Positions 16,382 to 26,196 of a stretch of DNA of 64,000 bases are shown here, one piece after another. The first letter of the stretch is position 1. Each line of letters starts with the position of its first letter. Both the position numbers and the translations under genes were made by a program. This stretch comes from Trichormus variabilis 0441 (lineage in GTDB: Bacteria > Cyanobacteriota > Cyanobacteriia > Cyanobacteriales > Nostocaceae), in the NCBI RefSeq assembly GCF_009856605.1, contig NZ_CP047242.1, positions 2,796,001 through 2,860,000 of the forward strand, read 5' to 3'. The notes under the pieces were generated by a model. That model was given only the letters and a program-made list of their open reading frames with translations. It was not told the origin of the DNA and did no database searches.

Positions 16382-17914
16382 TTATACAAATACCTGGGGA
16401 GTAAAGTTGCCGTGAAGACCATAGGGTACATGATGCTGGAGATGTAGCCTAGCGATCGCCCCTTTAGTAAAATCACTAGCATCTAAAATTACCACATCTG
16501 AACGGTGATGAGCCGCATCATAAACTAAAGCCAGTACCCAACCATCATCCTCTTTTTCTGAGCCTGGACGGGGAACAAAAATCGGCTCACCCGTAAAACC
16601 GCGAGGTGCTGCACTCCATATCTGTTTTTCTCCAGACTCTAAATCTATTTTCAGTAATGCTTGCAATGGTGCATTACCACTATCCCTATGAGCCGCACCC
16701 ATATACAAGTATCGATAAGAACGCCCTACATTACGGGGATGAATTGCGGGAAACTCACAACAACGAGATTCAATTAATTTTTTTTGTACTGTCCCATCCT
16801 TGAGATTAAGGTAAAAACGCCATAGTTGACCAGGTGCGATCGCCTCAAAATCCACTTGGCGAAAATCACTTTCTGGCTCTACTTCTGGTAGGGAGTCATA
16901 ACAAATTGAGTCTACAAGAATTTCATCTCCCACAACGAAAGCATTAACGTGATGGAAAATGAAACCTGAACGCACTTCTAAAGTTTTGATTTCTTTTTGT
17001 CCTGACTGAGGAAAGCGAGGAATGATAATAATCCGTGTTGGCTGATTTGGTTTTACTTGAATACATTCCCCAGCGCCACGTAATCCTAAGGCGAAAGGTA
17101 TAGGGTTAAAGCTAACAGGATTTTGAAAGAAGATGCAGTAATTAGGTGTAATTACAAAATCGTGAATAAAACAAAACCCAGGTACATTGTGAGCGTGCTT
17201 TCTGACAACTTCGCCTGCTAGATTTAACTCAAAAATCGTAATTTTCGTAGATAATCCGGGTTTAACCGAAAAATTGACTAAGCAAGGTGCGCCGTTATCC
17301 TGCTCACAACTGGGGTCAAATCGGGGATGAGCGCTAAAAGCTTCACCTGCTGACAAAACATCATCAAAATATTCTTTACCCAATGTCTCTAACGTTTTGG
17401 GGTCAAGACGATGGGGTTCCGCCGCCTCCCACAATGCTAAAAGTTTATTACCCCAATAGATAACATTAGTGTTAGCAATATTCTTCAGTTTGAAATCAAA
17501 TATATTAGCTAACCAACCACCCGGTTTTTGAGTACCAAAAACTCCCCGATGCAGAATTTTACCAGCATTTTTTTCTGCCAAATACCCTGCTGTTTTGACA
17601 AAACTATTACGGTAATGAGCGCGACCATTGACAAAGCTAATACGGCTAATCATGCCATCACCATCAAAGGGGTGATGAATACTTTGTCCTTTGATATCTA
17701 GTAATCCTGGCCCGTTTCTAAACAAAGTACCTTGTAGTTCGGCAGGAATTTCCCCTTCTACATCATCAATCCAATAATCAAACTCTTGCGTTAGAGATTT
17801 ATATCCTCCCTGCCAGTCTTCACGAGTATATGATTTTTCTGAAGTTTCTTTTTGTTGATATTTGTAACTTTGCATATTAAAAAAGGTAGGCTTTAAGAAA
17901 GGATTATTTTGCAT
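16382..17914 (-). CDS. Carotenoid cleavage oxygenase
   Basis: A 510-residue non-haem iron dioxygenase of the RPE65/CCD family with a seven-bladed propeller. The four iron-binding histidines can be placed: SAHPRFDP, CFIHDFVITPNY, FIFHHVNAFVVGDEI, and the C-terminal YGLHGNFTPQVFV. Family motifs FRNGPGLLDIKG, HPFDGDGMI and EPIFVPRPG are intact. It cleaves a carotenoid or apocarotenoid double bond; the position cannot be told from sequence. The start is the first of two in-frame ATGs (the other is 13 codons on). Translated upstream of, and with, the creatininase-family gene. Confidence 0.95.
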   Translation of the reverse strand: MQNNPFLKPTFFNMQSYKYQQKETSEKSYTREDWQGGYKSLTQEFDYWIDDVEGEIPAELQGTLFRNGPGLLDIKGQSIHHPFDGDGMISRISFVNGRAHYRNSFVKTAGYLAEKNAGKILHRGVFGTQKPGGWLANIFDFKLKNIANTNVIYWGNKLLALWEAAEPHRLDPKTLETLGKEYFDDVLSAGEAFSAHPRFDPSCEQDNGAPCLVNFSVKPGLSTKITIFELNLAGEVVRKHAHNVPGFCFIHDFVITPNYCIFFQNPVSFNPIPFALGLRGAGECIQVKPNQPTRIIIIPRFPQSGQKEIKTLEVRSGFIFHHVNAFVVGDEILVDSICYDSLPEVEPESDFRQVDFEAIAPGQLWRFYLNLKDGTVQKKLIESRCCEFPAIHPRNVGRSYRYLYMGAAHRDSGNAPLQALLKIDLESGEKQIWSAAPRGFTGEPIFVPRPGSEKEDDGWVLALVYDAAHHRSDVVILDASDFTKGAIARLHLQHHVPYGLHGNFTPQVFV

Positions 17915-18005
17915 GAATTTATGTCTCTGTGTTGAGGAAATAATCTTTCAACCACAGAGGCATTGAGACACAAGTAAAAATTAGGCTATCGTTTGTTGCA
18001 AAATT

Positions 18006-19424
18006 TTATTCAACTATTTTTGGTTCTGCTTCTCGCAACCTTAATTCAGAAACTAAATTAGACACTTGACTATTAGCTGAAGCTGGTGCTAATGCCTGGG
18101 TTTCTATTTCTGCATCATCGGCTGGTAGCCAGTTGAGAAACGGCAATGGCAATAGTGTACTCAAGTTAGTGATTAATACCAAAAGCCAAAGTAAATCAAA
18201 GTTAGTTTCAGTAATTCCTAGCCAGTGCATGATGATGGCTCCCACTTCGTAAGAAACCATGCCGGCTAAATTAAAGACTGACATCAATAAGGCAAATAAT
18301 GTGGCTTCTACACCAGGAGGGCAAAGTCTGGCAGAAAGTACCAAAACTGGCATATAGGCAATTTGTCCCATCACTGTGAGAATGAGGCTATCACCCAAAC
18401 TAAACCAACGGTCATCTATACCCAAAGCCCGATTTGTGTGGGTCACCAGCAAGAGCATAGTCATGCCCAAAACTGCGGAAATGACCGTACTCCAACCAAA
18501 AATTAGCCGGAAGGAGACACTTTTTAAGAAACGTTGAAAAATCCAAACGCCAATCAAAGATGCCAGACTGGTAACTAAACGCACTCGCCCTAAAAACTCT
18601 GGTTCAAAGTGCAGTTCATTGGTACTGAAGAAGAAAAAGGCTGAGTCAGCAGTTGGGGTGGCTTGCCAAATAAATACGAATGCAGTGGGTAGCCAAATAC
18701 TTTTTTGGGTGAATGCTTGGCGTAGTTGCTGTAGTTGCTGCTTGACACTGAGGAGGTTAGTATTATCACTCCCGTCTTTACTAACAGGAGACTCAGCAAT
18801 CAACCACGCGACCCCTGAGACAATGAGAGGAAATGAAGCTGTAATCAAAAATACGGTACGAGTAGTGAAATGCTCTAGTAGCAACCCACTAAAGTAGGCA
18901 GTAATTAAACCACCGAAGGCAGAAGCTCCCCAACATAATGCTTGTAGTGAGCCAACATGAGACACTGATTCTTCTCTGGCGCGTTCCACAACCAGGGAGT
19001 CAACTATCACATCACTCACAGCGACAGATAGAGAACCAAGGGCGATCGCTACGGTAGCTGCCCAGCTAGTATGAACTATTGTGGCCAAACTGATCCAAGA
19101 AATTGCTCCCAGTATTCCTGATAACACTAGGTATGGTCGGCGACGGTAGCCGAATATCGGTAAGCCGTCTGAAACAAAGCCAAATAATGGCTTAACCATC
19201 CAAGGTAAGGCCACAATTCCCATTAATGCCGATACCTGAACAGGACTTAACAACAATTCATCTTTGAGAAAAAAGCTGACGGCTAGACGCGCCAGGCCTA
19301 AAATCCCTTGGACAAAATAGACGCTAAGGATGGCAATTAATTCGGCACTAGGTTCATTACCGAAGAAAATTTGTTTTCTTACTGAGTCTTTGACCTTGGA
19401 CAAGCCAGAGGAGTCAATCAGCAT
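18006..19424 (-). CDS. Folate-biopterin transporter (FBT/BT1) family protein
   Basis: A 472-residue membrane protein with about twelve hydrophobic helices and the MFS-like arrangement of the FBT family. Markers are LSPVQVSALMGIVALPWMVKPLFGFVSDGLPIFGYRRRPYL, AVSDVIVDSLVVERAR, LQALCWGASAFGGL and, late, CPPGVEATLFALLMSVFNLAG. Cyanobacterial and plastid members carry folates or pterins across membranes; others of this family differ in substrate. Single gene, same strand as its neighbours, with 90 bp to the carotenoid oxygenase start. Confidence 0.9.
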   Translation of the reverse strand: MLIDSSGLSKVKDSVRKQIFFGNEPSAELIAILSVYFVQGILGLARLAVSFFLKDELLLSPVQVSALMGIVALPWMVKPLFGFVSDGLPIFGYRRRPYLVLSGILGAISWISLATIVHTSWAATVAIALGSLSVAVSDVIVDSLVVERAREESVSHVGSLQALCWGASAFGGLITAYFSGLLLEHFTTRTVFLITASFPLIVSGVAWLIAESPVSKDGSDNTNLLSVKQQLQQLRQAFTQKSIWLPTAFVFIWQATPTADSAFFFFSTNELHFEPEFLGRVRLVTSLASLIGVWIFQRFLKSVSFRLIFGWSTVISAVLGMTMLLLVTHTNRALGIDDRWFSLGDSLILTVMGQIAYMPVLVLSARLCPPGVEATLFALLMSVFNLAGMVSYEVGAIIMHWLGITETNFDLLWLLVLITNLSTLLPLPFLNWLPADDAEIETQALAPASANSQVSNLVSELRLREAEPKIVE

Positions 19425-19563
19425 TTGATGAATATTCTTTAAGTTTTATCGACTTTTCTATCATATCCGTTTCTGAAATGAAGGGATTGGGGATTAGGGA
19501 CTGGGGACTGGGGAAAAAGCAAAATTTTTATGGGGAAATCTCTTGTTGTCTCACCTCTACAAC

Positions 19564-20730
19564 CTAACCCCGATGATCATTTCCTCTTCCTAAAGCTATA
19601 GCTGCATTCTGTCCACCAAAACCAAAACTCAGACATAACACCTGTTGAATTTGGCTGTGTTGTGCTGTTTTTACTATATTCAAATCAAATTCTGGTTCCT
19701 GTAATCCCACACAGGGAGGTAATATTTTTTGCTCTAAAGCTAGAAGTGAAAACGCCACTCCTAACGCGCCTGATGCGCCTAAAGTATGGCCTGTACTGCC
19801 TTTGGTAGAACTAACTGCTACTTTTGAGGGAAATAAATGTTTGATTACTTGACTTTCTATTCGGTCATTCAGCTGAGTAGCCGTACCATGAGCATGAATG
19901 TAATCAATATCAGCCGATGTTAGCTGACTCCGCACTAAACATTGCTCAATAGCAGCGATCGCACTCTTCCCCTTTGGTTCTGGTTGGTTACTATGATAAG
20001 CGTCGTTTGTCAAGCCAAAACCCAAAATTTGTCCATAAATCTTGGCTTTGCGTTTTTCTGCCAATTGTCTGGATTCCAAGACAAATACAGCAGCGCCTTC
20101 ACCTAAAACTAAACCTTCACGCTGTAAATCAAAAGGGTAAGCTCCGGTTTTCGCTAAAGCTCCCATTTGTTGAAACCCTGACAAAGTTAAGGGTGTAATT
20201 GCTGCTTCTGTAGCTCCAGCAATGACGCGTTGATATTGCCCTGTTTGGATGAGAATTGCGGCTTGAGCGATCGCCCAAATGCCTGTAGCACAAGCCGCCA
20301 TCGGTGCTGTAACTGCCCCTGTAGCCCCAATTTGTCTGGCGGTAGCCATCGCGTTCATGTGGGGTAAAGTATCTAACCAATCCTCTAATCTTTCTGCGTT
20401 ATCAAATGAATTATCACCAGCATATATTTGCTGTGCTAGTTTTTCCCAGGATGCTTGATAACCGCGACTAGAGCCAATAACTACAGCACAATCAGTTAAA
20501 GGTGGTACTAACCCAGCATCTTTGATTGCCGCATCCACCACCACCTGAGTCAAGCTTGGCAAACTAGTCGGCTTTTGACCAATTAAGCCCAGAGGTAGAG
20601 GCGGTAACTCTGGAAATGGTTGATGCCATGTTATTCCAGACTTACCAGCAATTAAACTTTGCCAACTCTCCTCTAGGCTCGTACCCAAGGCTGAAACTAG
20701 CCCAATACCAGTGATAACAACTTCGATCAT
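19564..20730 (-). CDS. Beta-ketoacyl-ACP synthase (KAS, FabF-like), stand-alone
   Basis: A 388-residue condensing enzyme. I start it at ATG 20730 (MIEVVITGIGLVSALGTSLEESW), which matches the family; the frame runs 22 codons further upstream without reason. The catalytic set is complete: Cys147 (APMAACATG), His281 (HAHGTATQLND) and His315 (KGSTGHTLGASG), with Lys310. The usual HGTGT is HGTAT here, and GVNSFGFGG-like is LSFGFGGQNAA. No acyl carrier protein or other fatty-acid gene is adjacent, so it may be a second, specialised ketosynthase rather than the housekeeping FabF. Confidence 0.9.
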   Translation of the reverse strand: MIEVVITGIGLVSALGTSLEESWQSLIAGKSGITWHQPFPELPPLPLGLIGQKPTSLPSLTQVVVDAAIKDAGLVPPLTDCAVVIGSSRGYQASWEKLAQQIYAGDNSFDNAERLEDWLDTLPHMNAMATARQIGATGAVTAPMAACATGIWAIAQAAILIQTGQYQRVIAGATEAAITPLTLSGFQQMGALAKTGAYPFDLQREGLVLGEGAAVFVLESRQLAEKRKAKIYGQILGFGLTNDAYHSNQPEPKGKSAIAAIEQCLVRSQLTSADIDYIHAHGTATQLNDRIESQVIKHLFPSKVAVSSTKGSTGHTLGASGALGVAFSLLALEQKILPPCVGLQEPEFDLNIVKTAQHSQIQQVLCLSFGFGGQNAAIALGRGNDHRG

Positions 20731-20896
20731 GTGAGAGCAGGAAAATGGCTTACTCAAAACCATACTACCGCTCTGCCAAAGAAGACCACAGACCATGCTT
20801 GTATCATCACCGTCAGCGTGATTACGAGGCGATCGCTTACCAACTTTGATCGGAAAAAGCGTATTTGATTTTGAATTGATTCATTGTGGTGGGATC

Positions 20897-21436
20897 TTAC
20901 TTGGTCACTGCATAGCAGTAGCAGTCTCGTGGCTCTTGTGACATATTTGGATGAATGAACCACCGCTCTAATACACCTTCTCTGTGCATTCCAACTTTCT
21001 CCATCACCCGCTTTGATGCCTGGTTTTCAACATCACAAACAGCCCAGACTCGATAAATCTCATTTTGTCCCAATGCCCAATCCGTCAGTGCTTGGACAGC
21101 CTCTGGCATATATCCTTTACCCCATTCTGATTTTGTAAGAACATATCCCAACTCTGCTTTAAACTGGTTAATGCGAATTTCTACCATGCCGATGAGTTGA
21201 GCATCTTCCTTGCGGATCAGAACATAAGGAAATGCGGAGACATTAGCCCAAACTGAGGTGCATCGATTAATGAATTCATCCGTTTCTTTAATGGATTTGT
21301 GAGTTTGCCAACTAGTGTATTTAGCAACCTCTGGATCTTGTGCATACTGCGTAAATATTAATGCTGCATCTTCAGCGACTGGTTGCCTTAAGGATAATCG
21401 TTGAGTTGCTAAAGTTTGCGGTGGTTTCATGCACAA
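20897..21436 (-). CDS. GNAT acetyltransferase, RimJ/RimL type
   Basis: A 179-residue N-acetyltransferase. It begins TLATQRLSLRQPVAEDAALIF, typical of the RimJ group, and has the acetyl-CoA segment ELGYVLTKSEWGKGYMPEAVQALTDWA (Q/RxxGxG/A loop as SEWGKGY). The conserved end is VENQASKRVMEKVGMHREGVLE. The group modifies ribosomal protein N-termini or antibiotics and small molecules; the substrate here is unknown. It sits alone between the ketosynthase and the cyclophilin. Confidence 0.88.
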   Translation of the reverse strand: MCMKPPQTLATQRLSLRQPVAEDAALIFTQYAQDPEVAKYTSWQTHKSIKETDEFINRCTSVWANVSAFPYVLIRKEDAQLIGMVEIRINQFKAELGYVLTKSEWGKGYMPEAVQALTDWALGQNEIYRVWAVCDVENQASKRVMEKVGMHREGVLERWFIHPNMSQEPRDCYCYAVTK

Positions 21437-21528
21437 CCCCTTATTTCCAGCCTTAAGTTAGAGATTTTGGCGGTTGGGAACAAAGAGATGAACTTTATTC
21501 CCAATCCGTAGCCCCCAATCCCTGTTAT

Positions 21529-22317
21529 CTATTGTGCTGCTTTCAGATTCTCAGCACCTTGAGTAACTTTAGCCGAGTCGATGCGATCGCCTTGCTGAAT
21601 TTTGTTCACTACGTCAAAGCCTTGAGTAACTTGACCAAATACAGCATAGTTACCGTCGAGGAATCCCAAATCGGCTAGAGCAAAATAAAACTGTGAAGAT
21701 GCCGAATCTGGTTGTTGCGATCGCGCCATTGCGACTGCCCCTTGTTTATGCTGTAACTCAGGTGCTACCATCACTCTAGCAGACTCGAAAGTTTTGCCAT
21801 AAAGTGGTTCTGCCTCCCCTTTGGGTTTAATTTCCAAAGGAATGCGGCGTTCAGTGCCTGTTTTTGGGTCAATGTAGCCACCAGTTCCCCAAAGTTGTTG
21901 AGAACTTTTTGGGTCTTTACTTTGAGGATCGCCGCCTTGCACTACAAAGGGTTGAGGCTGACGGACAACTCGGTGGAAAACTGTGTTATCGTAAACACCT
22001 TTTTGAACTAAATCAATGAAATTGCCAGCTGTGATGGGGGCATTTGTACCGTCTACCTCGACAGTAATTGGCGACCCTTTAACTGTAATTACCACAGTAG
22101 CTTTGCCTTCGAGGCGTGGTAAAGAATTTGTCATTCCCGAATTACTCTCACTATTTGTTTCAGACACAGATGTTGCTTCAGCAGTAGTGGTGGTTGTCTC
22201 AACTGCTGTAGACCCTGGAGAAGAGTTAAGGCTAACCTCCTGGGCAGAACAACCTCCCAAAATCAGGGAGCCGATGATCAAAAATGCAACCAAGAATTGT
22301 GAAAATTTTAACCGCAT
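21529..22317 (-). CDS. Cyclophilin-type peptidyl-prolyl isomerase, lipoprotein
   Basis: A 262-residue exported prolyl isomerase. The signal [23 protein letters not shown] ends in lipobox LGGC, so Cys23 is lipid-modified. A Thr/Ser/Glu-rich linker of about 45 residues follows. The cyclophilin domain then reads [39 protein letters not shown] and [30 protein letters not shown]. The catalytic FHR...QGGDP core is present. It should assist folding of envelope or lumenal proteins. Confidence 0.93.
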   Translation of the reverse strand: MRLKFSQFLVAFLIIGSLILGGCSAQEVSLNSSPGSTAVETTTTTAEATSVSETNSESNSGMTNSLPRLEGKATVVITVKGSPITVEVDGTNAPITAGNFIDLVQKGVYDNTVFHRVVRQPQPFVVQGGDPQSKDPKSSQQLWGTGGYIDPKTGTERRIPLEIKPKGEAEPLYGKTFESARVMVAPELQHKQGAVAMARSQQPDSASSQFYFALADLGFLDGNYAVFGQVTQGFDVVNKIQQGDRIDSAKVTQGAENLKAAQ

Positions 22318-22360
22318 TGTCAGTTACTGGCTCAACCAATGTATATTAGCCTCTATTAAC

Positions 22361-22447
22361 AATTCAAAATTCAAAATTCAAAATTCAAAATTCAAAATTC
22401 AAAATTCAAAATTCAAAATTCAAAATTCAAAATTCAAAATTCAAAAT
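22361..22447. repeat. Perfect heptamer array (AATTCAA), about 12 copies
   Basis: The unit AATTCAA/AAAATTC runs head to tail for 87 bases without interruption, 44 bp upstream of the cyclophilin start codon. It is the longest uninterrupted microsatellite of the window. Such heptamer arrays are a Nostoc/Anabaena feature and are expected to change copy number. Confidence 0.95.
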
Positions 22448-22588
22448 AAATAATTAACTAGAGGAATGGGCAGAGGGAACAGGATTTAGGAGGACAGGGG
22501 GAAAACTTTCTCTAACTTTTCCCCCTTGCTCCCCTGTTTCTTCATCTACCAAACTTCGGAAAGCTAAAGCTACATCCAATCATTACCC

Positions 22589-23185
22589 TTAAAGACCTTC
22601 TAAAGGTACTCCTAAAAAGCGGGCTAACTGAGCGCCTTGAGTTTCTAATTCTGCCAAAGATAAAGGTTGACCAACTCTAGTCAACGGTATATCTCGACGA
22701 CCTTTAACACGGAGATATAGTGCGCGGCGGGGGTTCAAGCCTTCCTTGATGTCTATACGTACAGACTGTATATCTTGTATACGGCTGCCAATTTCAATCT
22801 TACGGTTTTTACCAGGAAATCCCCAACGAAATATTTTAATATTCCCAGTTTCTCGATTGAAATCGTTGTAGCCGCCGCCTAAGTCCCAGAGGATAGCTAG
22901 CCACAAGTACGACGCTAAAAGCAAGCCAGCAGTACCATATAGACCCATTACCAAACCTTGAGGTACAAATATCAGTTGAGTTGGGTCGGTAACTATGAGT
23001 AAATTAACTTTTAAGTAACTGGATATGCCTGCCAAAAGAAAGCCCGATGCTCCCAACGTCACAATACTTGCCCACCAGTAGTTACTGAACCGACGAGAAC
23101 CGAGAACTTTTTGATGGAGGACGCTGGAAGCGGAACTGTCACCGTTAGGTGAATCACCTTTGTTAATTGTTGTTGATGCCGTCAT
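22589..23185 (-). CDS. ycf4: Photosystem I assembly protein Ycf4
   Basis: A thylakoid protein that helps assemble the PSI complex. I start it at ATG 23185 (198 residues), which gives the usual length; an upstream ATG at 23257 would add 24 residues. Features: a polar N-terminus, VLGSRRFSNYWWASIVTLGASGFLLAGISSYL as the first membrane helix (about residues 34-58), a second helix (GLVMGLYGTAGLLLASYLWLAI), and the conserved cytoplasmic part WGFPGKNRKIEI and GLNPRRALYLRVKGRRDIPLTR. It lies divergent from psbD, linking PSI and PSII genes. Confidence 0.95.
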   Translation of the reverse strand: MTASTTINKGDSPNGDSSASSVLHQKVLGSRRFSNYWWASIVTLGASGFLLAGISSYLKVNLLIVTDPTQLIFVPQGLVMGLYGTAGLLLASYLWLAILWDLGGGYNDFNRETGNIKIFRWGFPGKNRKIEIGSRIQDIQSVRIDIKEGLNPRRALYLRVKGRRDIPLTRVGQPLSLAELETQGAQLARFLGVPLEGL

Positions 23186-23681
23186 GGAAATATCTTGGCC
23201 TGTGAGTTCTTCCCTTTTAAGAGTCTGCCACCTGAACAGGATGTCTTGCAAGCTCAAGAATTAGTTAGTTAAGGGTTAAAAGTTAAAGGTTAACTGTCAG
23301 CCGTCACTCATCCAATGTCAAGATTTCTGAGAAAAGTTGTGTCAGATTGTAAAATTTCTGATATTCATAGTATTTAATAGGTTCGTGTTTCATGGTTGAT
23401 TCACATTAGATGGATTAAGCAAAAGCCGGACTAATATGGTAAGTTAAGAATCATTAAGTTACCACAAGCTAGGTGACTAGCTGATGGTGCGTGTAAAGAC
23501 ATATCTCTGAGAAAAGCCAATTTAACTAATTGGTCGGCTCTCAGGAACTCAGAAGTTTTAAGACAACTGAGAATGTCAAAAAAAACGTTATTTCCTCGCG
23601 GTAGTTGCCAGAAGTTGGGAAAACCAACGAAAGCACTGCTTAAAGACGTTGCAATTTTTAGTAAAAGAGGATTTTAGTTAA
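23186..23681 (+). promoter_or_regulatory. ycf4-psbD divergent intergenic region with psbD leader
   Basis: Nearly 500 bp without a gene. The psbD ribosome site is probably AGAGG at 23666-23670, 11 nt before ATG 23682. The last 200 bp contains paired segments (CTCTGAGAAAAGCC / GGCTCTCAGGAACTCAG region, 23502-23550) that could form a structured 5' leader. I cannot place the transcription start. Heptamer-like TTAAGGG/TTAAAAG repeats occur near 23265-23295. Confidence 0.45.
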
Positions 23682-24737
23682 ATGACCATCGCAGTAGGAA
23701 GGGCCCCCAGTAGAGGGTGGTTTGACGTACTAGACGACTGGTTAAAGCGCGATCGCTTCGTATTCGTAGGTTGGTCAGGGATATTATTATTTCCTTGCGC
23801 CTTCCTAGCACTAGGCGGTTGGCTAACCGGTACAACATTTGTCACATCGTGGTACACCCACGGACTAGCATCATCCTACCTGGAAGGAGCAAACTTCCTG
23901 ACAGTAGCAGTATCAAGCCCAGCAGACAGCATGGGACACTCCCTGTTGTTGTTGTGGGGACCAGAAGCCCAAGGGGACTTTACCCGTTGGTGTCAGCTAG
24001 GGGGGTTATGGCCATTCGTAGCCCTACACGGAGCCTTCGGTTTGATCGGATTCATGCTACGTCAATTTGAAATTGCGCGCCTAGTAGGAATCAGACCCTA
24101 CAACGCACTAGCATTTTCAGCACCCATAGCGGTATTCGTCAGCGTATTCCTGATGTACCCATTGGGACAATCATCTTGGTTCTTTGCACCAAGCTTTGGA
24201 GTAGCAGCAATCTTCAGATTCTTGTTATTCCTCCAAGGGTTCCACAACTGGACACTAAACCCCTTCCACATGATGGGAGTAGCAGGTGTACTAGGTGGAG
24301 CGCTACTGTGTGCCATCCACGGTGCAACAGTAGAAAACACCCTATTTGAAGACGGCGAAGGCGCAAACACCTTCCGCGCCTTCAACCCCACCCAATCAGA
24401 AGAAACCTATTCAATGGTGACAGCGAACCGATTCTGGTCACAGATATTCGGGATTGCTTTCTCCAACAAACGCTGGTTGCACTTCTTCATGTTGTTCGTA
24501 CCCGTCACTGGGTTGTGGATGAGTGCGGTAGGCATCGTTGGTTTAGCATTGAACCTGCGGGCTTATGACTTCGTTTCCCAAGAATTACGGGCAGCAGAAG
24601 ACCCAGAATTTGAAACCTTCTATACCAAGAACATTTTGCTGAACGAGGGTATCCGCGCTTGGATGGCTCCTCAAGATCAGCCTCACGAAAAATTTGTATT
24701 CCCCGAAGAGGTACTACCACGTGGTAACGCTCTCTAA
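23682..24737 (+). CDS. psbD: Photosystem II D2 reaction-centre protein
   Basis: The D2 core subunit (351 residues), which binds half of P680, the active pheophytin side partners and QA, and the non-haem iron. It starts [25 protein letters not shown] and has five membrane helices. Recognisable stretches include the chlorophyll/iron His region [18 protein letters not shown], the QA loop [27 protein letters not shown] with the second iron His, and the end [10 protein letters not shown]. The sequence looks complete and functional. Its last 17 nt overlap the start of psbC, giving one transcript and likely coupled translation. Confidence 0.98.
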   Translation: MTIAVGRAPSRGWFDVLDDWLKRDRFVFVGWSGILLFPCAFLALGGWLTGTTFVTSWYTHGLASSYLEGANFLTVAVSSPADSMGHSLLLLWGPEAQGDFTRWCQLGGLWPFVALHGAFGLIGFMLRQFEIARLVGIRPYNALAFSAPIAVFVSVFLMYPLGQSSWFFAPSFGVAAIFRFLLFLQGFHNWTLNPFHMMGVAGVLGGALLCAIHGATVENTLFEDGEGANTFRAFNPTQSEETYSMVTANRFWSQIFGIAFSNKRWLHFFMLFVPVTGLWMSAVGIVGLALNLRAYDFVSQELRAAEDPEFETFYTKNILLNEGIRAWMAPQDQPHEKFVFPEEVLPRGNAL

Positions 24738-26100
24738 TACCTTAGGCGGCGGACGCGACCAAGAATCATCCGGTTTTGCTTGGTGGTCTGGTAATGCGCG
24801 CCTAATCAACTTATCCGGTAAACTGCTGGGCGCTCACGTTGCTCATGCTGGCTTGATTGTGTTCTGGGCCGGAGCGATGACCTTATTTGAAGTCGCTCAC
24901 TTCATTCCAGAAAAACCGATGTACGAGCAGGGTTTAATCCTGTTACCTCACGTCGCTACCCTTGGTTGGGGCGTTGGCGTTGGTGGTGAAGTTATCGATA
25001 CTTTCCCCTACTTTGTTGTTGGTGTACTCCACCTGATTTCTTCTGCCGTATTAGGCTTTGGTGGTATTTACCACGCCGTCCGTGGTCCAGAAACCTTAGA
25101 AGAGTACTCCTCTTTCTTTGGTTATGACTGGAAAGATAAGAACAAGATGACCAATATCATCGGCTTCCACCTGATCATCCTGGGATGTGGTGCGTTGCTG
25201 TTGGTATTGAAAGCAATGTTCTTTGGTGGTGTCTATGACACCTGGGCCCCTGGTGGTGGTGATGTACGTGTAATTACTAATCCCACACTGAACCCAGCTG
25301 TAATCTTCGGTTATTTGCTTAAATCTCCCTTCGGTGGCGAAGGTTGGATTGTTAGCGTTAATAACATGGAAGATGTCATTGGCGGACACATCTGGATCGC
25401 TTTAATTTGTATTTCTGGTGGTATTTGGCACATCTTCACCAAGCCTTTTGGTTGGGCGCGTCGTGCGTTTATCTGGTCTGGTGAAGCATATCTTTCCTAC
25501 AGCTTGGGCGCTTTGTCCTTAATGGGCTTTATCGCTTCCTGTATGGTTTGGTACAACAACACTGTTTACCCCAGCGAATTCTTCGGCCCAACTGGCCCTG
25601 AAGCTTCTCAAGCTCAAGCTTTAACCTTCTTGGTTCGTGACCAACGCTTAGGTGCTAACGTTGGTTCTGCCCAAGGCCCTACAGGTTTGGGTAAATACTT
25701 GATGCGCTCTCCTTCTGGTGAAATCATCTTCGGTGGTGAAACCATGCGCTTCTGGGACTTCCAAGGCCCTTGGTTAGAGCCTCTACGTGGCCCTAACGGT
25801 CTTGACCTAGATAAAATCAAGAATGATATTCAGCCTTGGCAAGCACGTCGCGCTGCTGAATACATGACCCACGCTCCTCTAGGTTCCTTGAACTCTGTGG
25901 GTGGTGTGGCTACAGAAATTAACTCTTTCAACTACGTATCCCCTCGTGCGTGGTTGGCTACTTCTCACTTTGTGTTAGGCTTCTTCTTCTTAATTGGTCA
26001 CTTGTGGCACGCTGGACGCGCTCGCGCTGCTGCTGGCGGTTTCGAGAAGGGTATTGACCGTGAGAATGAACCAGCAATGTCTATGGGCGACCTCGACTAA
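24721..26100 (+). CDS. psbC: Photosystem II CP43 chlorophyll-binding protein
   Basis: The CP43 inner antenna (459 residues from GTG 24721). The protein starts [39 protein letters not shown], the standard psbC N-terminus; the frame is open further upstream but only as overlap with psbD. Six membrane helices carry many chlorophyll-binding histidines. The large lumenal loop includes [20 protein letters not shown], with the Glu/Arg pair (GGETMRFWD) near the oxygen-evolving cluster. The GTG start inside psbD is a conserved cyanobacterial and plastid feature. Confidence 0.97.
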   Translation: MVTLSNTLGGGRDQESSGFAWWSGNARLINLSGKLLGAHVAHAGLIVFWAGAMTLFEVAHFIPEKPMYEQGLILLPHVATLGWGVGVGGEVIDTFPYFVVGVLHLISSAVLGFGGIYHAVRGPETLEEYSSFFGYDWKDKNKMTNIIGFHLIILGCGALLLVLKAMFFGGVYDTWAPGGGDVRVITNPTLNPAVIFGYLLKSPFGGEGWIVSVNNMEDVIGGHIWIALICISGGIWHIFTKPFGWARRAFIWSGEAYLSYSLGALSLMGFIASCMVWYNNTVYPSEFFGPTGPEASQAQALTFLVRDQRLGANVGSAQGPTGLGKYLMRSPSGEIIFGGETMRFWDFQGPWLEPLRGPNGLDLDKIKNDIQPWQARRAAEYMTHAPLGSLNSVGGVATEINSFNYVSPRAWLATSHFVLGFFFLIGHLWHAGRARAAAGGFEKGIDRENEPAMSMGDLD

Positions 26101-26141
26101 GTTGCAAATTTTATTTCATCACTGACAATCAAACGCTTTTT

Positions 26142-26173
26142 AAGCTCTTGTGTAATAACAAGAGCTTTTTTTT
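26142..26173 (+). terminator. Rho-independent terminator of psbDC
   Basis: AAGCTCTTGT and ACAAGAGCTT (26142-26151 and 26158-26167) form a perfect 10-bp stem with a six-base loop, followed directly by eight T residues. It stands 41 bp after the psbC stop codon. Confidence 0.95.
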
Positions 26174-26196
26174 AATTCCTTACACCCTTATACCCC

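Noticed and set aside
22361..22447. CRISPR array
   Set aside because: The repeats are contiguous heptamers without spacers; no cas genes in the window.
23682..24737. Large antisense and alternative frames within psbD/psbC
   Set aside because: Shadows of strongly constrained coding sequence; no ribosome sites or family patterns.
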